From an uncultured Thiotrichaceae bacterium (GTDB lineage: Bacteria > Pseudomonadota > Gammaproteobacteria > Thiotrichales > Thiotrichaceae), in contig CALHAO010000042.1 of assembly GCA_937931765.1 (NCBI GenBank), positions 1 to 9,216 of the forward strand: a stretch of DNA of 9,216 nucleotides, read 5' to 3'. The notes beneath the pieces are model-generated. The model made no database searches. It saw only the letters and a list, made by a program, of their open reading frames with translations, and had not been told where the DNA came from. The first letter of the stretch is position 1. The number at the start of each line of letters is the position of its first letter. Positions 1 through 5,304 of this stretch are shown here, one piece after another. The position numbers were made by a program, and so were the translations under genes.

Positions 1-519
1 TCATTCCTTCAGCAGTTAATGAGTGACTTCATCCCTTCGCGCCAATCAGCCACTTTTGGCGACCGATTGCCCACTGCATCTCCAACAGCGGTCATTCCGG
101 TTTTACCCTCCACACGGTTACCCGCTTTCACTGGCCGGAACTTCTTCACTACTACGGACTCATCTGCCACCTCACACACCATTGCCTTCTTGAGTCACGT
201 CTTGAAAGACAATGCCTTGGCTTGAAAAAAAACACCAAGGGCGGTGCAAGGCTTCCCCGGTTAAGGCGGGTTCCCTGTCAACGATTCCATCCTGCAGCAC
301 ATCTCAGGTCTGACCGGGTATTGGACTTCGCCCTATTTCGCAGGCTTGCCGCTCCTGACATGCCGTCCCAGGTTCGCTTTCGCTATGTACCGTTAACTTC
401 CTATGGCTTCCTTCAGACCCTGCCGTTACCCGCAACGCCCTTGCCAGTCAGATTATCTTCCCCCCGATCGGGGTGATGCCTGCTAACGCAGGCTGGGTTG
501 CCCGCCATGCCGGGCAAAC
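1..519 (-). mobile_element. Group II intron, 5' part (domain I and following), continues beyond the left edge
   Basis: Read on the minus strand, this stretch resembles the 5' ribozyme portion of bacterial group II introns. It opens near 519 with GTTTGCCCGGCATGG and folds at once into a 7-bp stem (498-504 with 511-517). It then carries a GC-rich, highly structured stretch containing GCGAAAGCGAACCTGGGA, CAGGAGCGGCAAGCCTGCG and GTCAGACCTGAGATGTGCTG, which I recognise from domain I of such introns. A further stem, CCTTGG with CCAAGG (215-220/235-240), follows. The first base is uncertain by about two nucleotides, because the usual GUGYG start reads GTTTG here. Only about 520 nt are present. The reverse transcriptase/maturase, usually encoded some 500-700 nt in, would start at or beyond the left edge. 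A purine-rich AAGGA followed by ATG sits at the very edge (minus strand, 2-8). The intron lies in sense orientation inside an oxidase gene. Identification is from memory of the family, not from a covariance search. Confidence 0.72.
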
Positions 520-578
520 GAAATGGTGAATGCAAATTGCATTCGCGCCAGTGTTTCCGCCGTGAGACTGTCTAACAT
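520..578 (-). CDS. cydA: Cytochrome bd-type quinol oxidase subunit I, first ~20 codons (exon 1), interrupted by a group II intron
   Basis: From the ATG at 578 the minus strand reads MLDS followed by LTAETLARMQFAFTIS. This matches the conserved N-terminus of cytochrome bd oxidase subunit I, especially the CioA-like form, where the motif LAR-x-QFAFT-x-S leads into the first membrane helix. Family members are about 450-530 residues and carry hemes b558, b595 and d. They oxidise quinol and reduce oxygen at the inner membrane, and tolerate nitric oxide well. The frame stops matching at the intron boundary, with the last codon split as TC|N. Since gene and intron share orientation, the product could be restored by splicing; if the intron is inactive this is a broken gene. 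The Shine-Dalgarno is weak. A candidate promoter (TTGGTT at 620-625, TAGAAC at 597-602, 17-bp spacing) would put the NsrR-like palindrome directly over it. The main doubt is the short length of the match. Confidence 0.66.
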
Positions 579-594
579 AACCAAGTGCTCATAT

Positions 595-617
595 AAGTTC
601 TATTTAAAATAGATCTT
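595..617. promoter_or_regulatory. NsrR-like operator between divergent cydA-like gene and nsrR
   Basis: The left arm AAGTTCTATTT and right arm AAATAGATCTT flank a single central A, giving an 11-1-11 palindrome with one mismatched pair. The symmetry extends three more pairs outward, to 592-620. The known gammaproteobacterial NsrR site has arms AAGATGCATTT and AAATGCATCTT around one base; the arms here match it at 8 and 9 of 11 positions. The site lies 17 bp from the oxidase start codon and 88 bp from the nsrR start codon, between two divergent genes, one of which encodes NsrR itself. Autoregulation plus control of the oxidase is inferred. Confidence 0.72.
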
Positions 618-705
618 ATAACCAAGCCACCATAAAAGCAATATTGAAAATATAACTTTTAAGTGCAACAATATTCTATAAGGAAATTTCACGAAGAGAG
701 GCTCA

Positions 706-1176
706 ATGAAACTGACCAGCTACACCAACTATGCCATGCGTTGCTTGCAGTTGGCAGCACTCAAAGACCCGGAATTAATCAGAGTGGATGATGTATGCTT
801 TATTCATGGCATTTCCCGCCCACACATCGTGAAAGTGGTTCATGAGCTAGGCAAAGCGGGCTACATCACCACACTACGAGGTCGCGGTGGTGGTTTTCGT
901 TTGAGTCGGCCTGCCGAAGATATTATCGTAGGCGATGTGGTGCGCTTCACCGAAGGCCCATTGGATGTGGTGGAATGTTTTAACCCTGAGAAAAATACCT
1001 GCCCGTTAATTGGCATTTGTCAGTTGTCCAAGAAAATCCAGGAAGCCACCCATGCGTTTATGGCAGTGCTGGATGGTGTCACCATTGCGGATATTGCAGC
1101 GAATCGTGTTCCGTTACTCAGTCGCATTGATGTGCTAGAAAAGCCAGTCATCCCTGCCACACTGGTAAAGCCATAA
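706..1176 (+). CDS. nsrR: NsrR, nitric oxide-sensing Rrf2-family transcriptional repressor
   Basis: This 156-residue protein is a member of the Rrf2 family. The N-terminal MKLTSYTNYAMRCL and the winged helix (about residues 1-70, with ISRPHIVKVVHELGKAGY as recognition region and the RGRGGGFRL wing) closely follow E. coli NsrR. Three cysteines at 91, 99 and 105 sit in the spacing used to bind the iron-sulfur cluster (E. coli Cys91, 96, 102). In the family, nitrosylation of the cluster releases the repressor from DNA, switching on NO detoxification and NO-tolerant respiration genes. It is about 15 residues longer than E. coli NsrR at the C-terminus. The start is supported by the purine-rich GAGAGG four bases upstream. 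IscR was considered, but the cysteine spacing and the LTSYTNYAMR opening favour NsrR. The divergent partner is a cytochrome bd-like oxidase and the intergenic palindrome looks like an NsrR site, so it probably regulates both. Confidence 0.88.
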   Translation: MKLTSYTNYAMRCLQLAALKDPELIRVDDVCFIHGISRPHIVKVVHELGKAGYITTLRGRGGGFRLSRPAEDIIVGDVVRFTEGPLDVVECFNPEKNTCPLIGICQLSKKIQEATHAFMAVLDGVTIADIAANRVPLLSRIDVLEKPVIPATLVKP

Positions 1177-1208
1177 ACGTGAGTTCCTATGTGCAAAACA
1201 CACGTTTA
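1174..1208. terminator. Possible hairpin between convergent nsrR and the SARP-type regulator
   Basis: TAAACGTG (1174-1181) and CACGTTTA (1201-1208) are perfect 8-bp inverted arms around a 19-nt loop. The left arm begins with the nsrR stop codon. The genes converge here, so a two-way terminator would fit. There is no run of T after either arm and the loop is long, so the call is weak. Confidence 0.3.
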
Positions 1209-1251
1209 ACCGACTACCCCAATTTGGCAGTCAGTAAAGTACAACACCTCT

Positions 1252-2700
1252 TCAGGCTTCTGGTGTCATCGCCGCAAACAGTTGCCGTATCTTTGGTGAG
1301 GCCTCATGAACGCCCAACTTAGACAATGCCGCCAGGTATTGCCGGTATTGACGCTCCACCGCATCAAAACGCGATTGCACATGCAGGATTTTCATGGCTT
1401 CAACGTGCGCCATTTCACAAGCGGCATCCATTTCCAGCGCCTTACGACAAGACACCATTGCTTCCTTAAACTGACCATTCAATCGTAATAACTCCGCAAG
1501 ATCGCGGTGTACCTTCATGGCCATTTCACGGAACCACTGCCGCTGTGGCAAACACCAGTCTTCCATTTCACTTTCAACATATTCCGGCAATAAATCTTCA
1601 AATAAATCACCGGTATAAAGACGTTCAGCCGCCCGCAATACATTCAGGGCATTATCATTATGCCCTTCGCTGGTCATCACTTTGGATTGCCTGCACAGTT
1701 GTTCGAAATTAGCCACATCAATCCAACTGCCAGGCGGTGGGATTAACTGATAATAATCACCGGTACGTTGCAGGTAATCTTTGTGACCTAAGGTCTTGCG
1801 CAACATGGCGATACAATGATGCAGACGTGAACGTTTGGTGTCTTCATTATCTTCCTGTGGCCAGAGAAATTCGGCGATCCGCTCGGCTGATGCACCTTTT
1901 TCACCGCGTTGTAATAGGTAAGCAAATAAGGCACGGGTTTTCTTCGGCGCACTCCCCGGAATCTGCCAGTTTATTAGCTGACCATTAGCGATATAAATAC
2001 GCAACTGCCCGAAGCAGCGTATTTTCCAGCGTACATCCGCCCCGCGCAACGGACGCACTCTGCGTGGTGGTCTGATCCATTCCGGATTAGCACCAGAAGC
2101 TGCATTCTGATCACCTTCTCCCGCTGCGGATTGGTAATCATAATCCGGCATAATGCGCCCGAGTTGAAAATCAATTTGCTGCATCAGTGAGGTGCGTTGT
2201 AATAAATTGGGTGGTAACCAAAATGGGTTTTCATGCACACCAGCAGGAGAAATAAACTCTCTATGCCCGCGCATGGCAGCCAGTAATTGATCCTCAATCA
2301 GAATGTCGCGGTTATAGATTGAGACGATCGCTTGCCCAGTTTCATCGCTTAACTGATCGCACAACATGCCCCATAAATCGAAATTGGCGAAAGCCGAAAC
2401 ACTGGATAGCCCCCATGACATATCAACAACTAGCTGCGCGGACTCACCGGTTTTTTGTAGCTCGCAATACAGATGTTGGCGAATTGATCCCAGGTTAAGT
2501 GGCACAGTTTCTAACCCTACATTGGAAAAATTGATTTGACGGCTAGGGGTGATATTACTGATGGGTAGTTTATTGTCTGACACCAGCAATAGGGGCTGTT
2601 TGTTTGATAACAAGGACAACGCGGATGCCAGAAAACAGGTGTCCGCAATATCGCAGATTAAGGCCGCATTATTAATAGTAAGAAAGGCTTGGTTGTCCAT
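1252..2700 (-). CDS. SARP/AfsR-type transcriptional regulator with N-terminal MEDS-like sensor region
   Basis: This 482-residue cytoplasmic protein has three parts. Residues about 1-165 resemble the MEDS sensory domain of DcmR: a CFLASALSLL helix, a VVDMSWGL strand, then a QAIVSIYNRDIL strand and LLAAMRGHREFIS near the end. A polar linker (about 166-222) follows. Residues about 225-320 form an OmpR-like winged helix (FGQLRIYI..., PKKTRALFAYLL, RIAEFLWPQEDNEDTKRSRLHHCIAMLRKTLG). The rest, from about 325, is a helical BTAD region (LCRQSKVM, ALNVLRAAERLYTGDLFEDLLPEYVESEMEDW, TPR-like repeats). This order, with the winged helix before BTAD, defines SARP-like activators. MEDS is thought to sense small organic compounds. 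The ligand is unknown, and nearby aromatic-acid genes suggest but do not prove a target. The start has only a weak Shine-Dalgarno (AGG two bases away). A possible promoter (TTGAAC 2728-2733, TATTAG 2704-2709) lies so close that the mRNA could be nearly leaderless. The winged-helix/BTAD call is firm; the MEDS call is less so. Confidence 0.82.
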   Translation of the reverse strand: MDNQAFLTINNAALICDIADTCFLASALSLLSNKQPLLLVSDNKLPISNITPSRQINFSNVGLETVPLNLGSIRQHLYCELQKTGESAQLVVDMSWGLSSVSAFANFDLWGMLCDQLSDETGQAIVSIYNRDILIEDQLLAAMRGHREFISPAGVHENPFWLPPNLLQRTSLMQQIDFQLGRIMPDYDYQSAAGEGDQNAASGANPEWIRPPRRVRPLRGADVRWKIRCFGQLRIYIANGQLINWQIPGSAPKKTRALFAYLLQRGEKGASAERIAEFLWPQEDNEDTKRSRLHHCIAMLRKTLGHKDYLQRTGDYYQLIPPPGSWIDVANFEQLCRQSKVMTSEGHNDNALNVLRAAERLYTGDLFEDLLPEYVESEMEDWCLPQRQWFREMAMKVHRDLAELLRLNGQFKEAMVSCRKALEMDAACEMAHVEAMKILHVQSRFDAVERQYRQYLAALSKLGVHEASPKIRQLFAAMTPEA

Positions 2701-2734
2701 AGCCTAATAGAATAGCTGATTGGCGTAGTTCAAG

Positions 2735-3116
2735 TTAATGATTTTTAGATTCATCAGGTATCACTACTTTACGCGCTAAATCAAGAAACTGTTGCTGCGC
2801 TTCGTCACTGCTGCTTATTAGCCCGATCTACCAGTGCTGCACCAGATGTGTGATGATATTCTGGTGTTGAAGGGTGGCTGCATGGTGGAGCATGCACCAG
2901 CACTTCTCCTACTAGTGTGAGGCTTCCTCCAGTGGGGAATAGATCAAATAATGGCTGACAGATTTTCTGCTCCACACCCTGGATCGCTTTACTGACGGCG
3001 ATTTGTAAGCAGTTCAGTTGCTCAGTAGCACGCGCCACATTACTCGTGTCGGCTACCAATAATACTGAATTGAGTGATTTAAGGCTAAAACCTGAAAGTA
3101 GCAGGCGTATCATCAC
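2735..3116 (-). pseudogene. LysR-family regulator remnant with large internal deletion and frameshifts
   Basis: The first ~75 codons from 3116 read as a degraded LysR DNA-binding domain: FSLKSLNS, LLVADTSNVARATEQLN, AVSKAIQGVEQKI, QPLFD, then SLTLVGEVLVHA. Key positions have decayed: the usual L-S-Q before AVSKAI reads CLQI, and the DR after PLF reads DLFPTG. After about residue 76 the homology ends and the frame stops at 2805. In another frame, 2735-2815 encodes SSSDEAQQQFLDLARKVV and a short end, which resembles the C-terminal tail of LysR proteins. About 200 residues of effector-binding domain are missing between the two. This is therefore read as a deleted, non-functional regulator, originally transcribed leftward and so divergent from the reductase/transporter genes to the right. 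The tail assignment is inference from a short match. Confidence 0.68.
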
Positions 3117-3146
3117 GTTTAAATCACTCTTTAGGGTATCGCGGCT

Positions 3147-3608
3147 TTAACGCGTAAATAGTTGAGCAATATCTGTGTATAAACGCTTGATAACATCAGG
3201 ATAATGACCGTTACTATCAAATTGATAGTTGCCGTCATTCGTTTCGATTGAAACCAATTTGCTGCTACTTCCAGGGGGACGAGGGCGACGATTTTCAGGT
3301 GGTTTTGTTTTCAATAGAGAAAGGTCTATATCTTTGACAAGGTTATCAAACTGCGCCTGAGTTATTTCAATACTGGTATTGGACAAGGTCTTATCCTTAC
3401 CGTCTTTTATTGTTTGTGTGACCTTCAAATCGCTGCTCATCGTCGTGCTATATGATCTTTGAACAGGCAGCGATCGATTGCTTGATGAGGTCTGTACCGA
3501 TTTCACGGTATGACCGGCTGGCTTATCAACCACGGGTGTTGCGGCACAAGCTGATAACACAAAAGCGGCTAAGACAAAAAACGAAGTGTTCCTGGTTTGT
3601 TTTTTCAT
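3147..3608 (-). CDS. Putative lipoprotein of unknown function
   Basis: The 153-residue product starts with a lipoprotein signal peptide: MKKQTRN, a hydrophobic stretch FFVLAAFVLSA and a lipobox L-S-A-C with Cys21 as the lipidation site. The residue after Cys is Ala, so outer-membrane sorting is plausible. The mature part has a Ser/Thr-rich linker (about 30-65), a basic proline-rich patch PENRRPRPP (about 104-112) and a C-terminal stretch LVSIETNDGNYQFDSNGHYPDVIKRLYTDI that looks like a small beta-rich domain ending in a helix. I do not recognise the family. The start is supported by AAGGA eight bases upstream. A promoter candidate lies at 3632-3660. It is the only intact gene among debris on both sides, so it may have arrived with the rearrangement that broke the LysR and reductase genes; that is inference. 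Confidence 0.75.
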   Translation of the reverse strand: MKKQTRNTSFFVLAAFVLSACAATPVVDKPAGHTVKSVQTSSSNRSLPVQRSYSTTMSSDLKVTQTIKDGKDKTLSNTSIEITQAQFDNLVKDIDLSLLKTKPPENRRPRPPGSSSKLVSIETNDGNYQFDSNGHYPDVIKRLYTDIAQLFTR

Positions 3609-3631
3609 TGCATCAATCCTTAATAATTGGC

Positions 3632-3660
3632 TTCATAAGTTAGCAGTAACCACTAAACAA
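3632..3660 (-). promoter_or_regulatory. Candidate sigma70-type promoter of the lipoprotein gene, with inverted repeat in the spacer
   Basis: On the minus strand a -35 TTGTTT (3655-3660) and a -10 TATGAA (3632-3637) are separated by exactly 17 bp and lie about 24 bp upstream of the lipoprotein start codon. The spacer contains GTTA-4-TAAC (3639-3650), which could bind a regulator. Each hexamer is only a partial match to consensus. Confidence 0.33.
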
Positions 3661-3672
3661 GAAAACACCATA

Positions 3673-3693
3673 ATGAGTTAATTGCTAACTCAT
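3673..3693. repeat. Perfect 8-bp inverted repeat upstream of the lipoprotein promoter
   Basis: ATGAGTTA and TAACTCAT flank ATTGC. The core GTTA-5-TAAC resembles the GTTA-4-TAAC repeat at 3639-3650, inside the candidate lipoprotein promoter. It could be an operator, a small hairpin or the scar of a rearrangement, since reductase homology begins only a few tens of bases to its right. Confidence 0.45.
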
Positions 3694-3714
3694 ATGAAAA
3701 TATTTCCCCCACAA

Positions 3715-4048
3715 GCGTGCAAGTCTGCGATTTCTAATGTACGCACATGGAACGGTTTGGTGCTGAGGCGAATACGGATGGTGCATCGTTTAAGGTAATC
3801 ATGCAAAAGTCCGGCAAAACGTTTGAAATCGCACCGGGTGAAACGATTAATGATAAGCTGAATGAGCATGGCATTGATGTACCGGTGTCTTGTCAATCCG
3901 GCGTATGTGGGACTTGTCTGACACCGGTCTTGGATGGCGTACCCGATCATCGTGACTTTGTGCAAACAGATCTAGAGAAAGCATCGAATAAGCGGATGGC
4001 GGTGTGTTGTTCGCATCGAAATCTAAGACATTAACATTGGATATTTAA
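3715..4048 (+). pseudogene. VanB/phthalate dioxygenase reductase-type oxidoreductase remnant, C-terminal [2Fe-2S] domain only
   Basis: Only the end of a class IA oxygenase reductase remains. From 3747 the reading frame gives MERFGAEA and then a plant-type ferredoxin domain with Cys49, Cys54, Cys57 and Cys87 (C-x4-C-x2-C-x29-C) in the family context CQSGVCGTCLTPVLDGVPDHRD. In intact enzymes of about 315 residues this domain follows FMN- and NAD-binding domains and passes electrons to a Rieske oxygenase (for example vanillate demethylase); those domains are absent. The open frame ends at 4034 after VCCSHRNLRH. One frame over, 4016-4048 reads SKSKTLTLDI and stop, which is the normal family ending. 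A single base lost near 4014 (CA instead of a CGA-like codon) explains this. Upstream, 3715-3741 reads ACKSAISNV in a third frame, fitting the residues usually before the MERF-like motif, with another shift at 3742. The original stop TAA overlaps the ATG of the transporter (TAATG), showing former translational coupling. A stand-alone ferredoxin is less likely. Confidence 0.75.
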
Positions 4049-5235
4049 TGCAAGCAAAAACAAGCTGGTTACTCGTCATGATTGTCGCCGGAGCGGGCTT
4101 TACCGCCGCATTTAACATCGGCAAAGTCGCGCCTGTCCTCCCGTTGATTCAGGCAGAAATGGGGCTGGAGCTATCTGATCTCGGCCTGGTTGTCTCAGTC
4201 TACAGCCTGCTGGCAATGTTTTTATGTATTCCGGTGGCGATTGCCGGAGCACAGTTCGGCAACTACCGAACGGCACTCCTGGCATTGGGTCTTATGGGAT
4301 GTGGCGGGCTACTGTCAGCTAATGCCGATAGCCTCTCATGGTTATTATTCGGGCGCATTGTTGAAGGCTTTGGTTTTGTAATGATCGCCGTGGCCGCGCC
4401 AGCGCTGATAGCCAGGGTTGTATTGCCGGAAGACAGGGCAATGGGCATGACCATCTGGTCGCTGTGGATGCCGGTCGGAGCCAGTACTATGCTACTGATT
4501 TCCCCCACGTTAATTGATCTGGCGGACTGGCGTTTGCCGTGGCTGATGACAGGGTGGTTCGCCTTAATCTGGATGGTAGTACTCGGCTTGGCGTTCTTCA
4601 ATGTCGGACGTGCAGGTGACCAACAACGTGGCATCAGCAAGTCGCAAATTAAGGCCATATTTCAGCCCGGTACATTGATGATGGCGCTGAGCATGACCCT
4701 GTTTGCGTGCCTCTATATCGTCGCTATTGCCTTTTCGCCCACCGTTTGGCATGAAACCAAACAAATCAGTTTGCAAACAGGGTCTTATCTGCTGGCATTT
4801 GCGATGATTATGACAATAGTCGGCAATTTGTACGCTGGCTTCTTAATTAAGCGTGGTTATCCCTTAAACCGTTTATTGGTTAAAGGCTTTGTGATTCCAT
4901 CTGCTTTATGTGCACTGATTTTTGTGCCTGCACTGCCGTTTTGGCTGCAATATAGTTGTTTTGTGATTTTCACTGCCGCAGTAGGCATAGTTCCTGCAGC
5001 AATATTTGCCAAGGCTCCCGCTTATACCACAGAGCCAATACAAATATCATTAGTCATTGCGCTGGTATTTCAAGGCACAACAGCGGGACAAGTACTCGGG
5101 CCGATACTGTTTAGTAACTTGATTGAATGGCAGAGTCATAACTGGAGCTGGGGTGTGCTATATTATCTGGGCATCGCAAGCTTGGGCGGCTTAGTTATGT
5201 ACGCAATCAAACCTCCTGAATCTGAGGAGATATAA
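4048..5235 (+). CDS. MFS transporter, 12 membrane helices, probable organic acid uptake
   Basis: A 395-residue inner-membrane protein with about 12 hydrophobic segments in two six-helix halves and a hydrophilic central loop near residues 186-208. The first helix is SWLLVMIVAGAGFTAAFNIGK. The segment LGLVVSVYSLLAMFLCIPVAI leads to a degenerate MFS motif A (GAQFGNYRTALL). Helix 4 has LFGRIVEGFGFVMIAVAAPALIA, typical of this superfamily and similar in feel to CynX/NimT-like carriers. The length is normal for the family. The start ATG overlaps the stop of the decayed reductase (TAATG), so it was the second gene of an operon with an aromatic-oxygenase reductase; an aromatic acid substrate is a reasonable inference but not shown. 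With the upstream frame now broken, its translation may be reduced. No terminator is evident after it, and the next gene starts 70 bp downstream on the same strand. Confidence 0.82.
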   Translation: MQAKTSWLLVMIVAGAGFTAAFNIGKVAPVLPLIQAEMGLELSDLGLVVSVYSLLAMFLCIPVAIAGAQFGNYRTALLALGLMGCGGLLSANADSLSWLLFGRIVEGFGFVMIAVAAPALIARVVLPEDRAMGMTIWSLWMPVGASTMLLISPTLIDLADWRLPWLMTGWFALIWMVVLGLAFFNVGRAGDQQRGISKSQIKAIFQPGTLMMALSMTLFACLYIVAIAFSPTVWHETKQISLQTGSYLLAFAMIMTIVGNLYAGFLIKRGYPLNRLLVKGFVIPSALCALIFVPALPFWLQYSCFVIFTAAVGIVPAAIFAKAPAYTTEPIQISLVIALVFQGTTAGQVLGPILFSNLIEWQSHNWSWGVLYYLGIASLGGLVMYAIKPPESEEI

Positions 5236-5304
5236 AGCACCGCTGAAGTAACACAATAAGTGCCGCACCTATCATTTGGATTTGTGCTTTACGCAAGAGA
5301 TTTT

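Noticed and set aside
9..182. 57-codon minus-strand frame (MVCEVADESVVVKKFRPVK...) as the start of the intron-encoded protein
   Set aside because: It begins only ~340 nt into the intron, where ribozyme RNA is expected, stops at 9, and shows no reverse transcriptase motif. It is probably structural intron RNA that happens to be open.
19..476. Two plus-strand frames of 68 and 84 codons
   Set aside because: They lie antisense to the group II intron. Proteins like these are common false predictions from intron RNA and have no domain signs.
644..672. TTGAAA ... AACAAT as the nsrR promoter
   Set aside because: The spacing is right at 17 bp, but the -10 match is poor and it lies about 27 bp downstream of the operator. 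Several other AT-rich hexamers fit equally well.
1306..2174. Short frames on both strands within 1306-2174
   Set aside because: They are shadows of the SARP-type regulator gene, whose frame carries clear domain motifs.
3690..3965. 91-codon minus-strand frame opposite the reductase remnant
   Set aside because: The plus strand encodes a recognisable [2Fe-2S] domain here, and the minus-strand translation has no family features.
3747..4034. A functional stand-alone ferredoxin
   Set aside because: The sequence continues family-specific reductase motifs at both ends in other frames, including the normal C-terminal ending overlapping the next start codon, so truncation plus frameshift explains it better.
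5260..5304. Upstream GTG start for the histidine kinase
   Set aside because: It would place 15 extra residues before a clean signal peptide. The ATG at 5305 has a better ribosome binding site.
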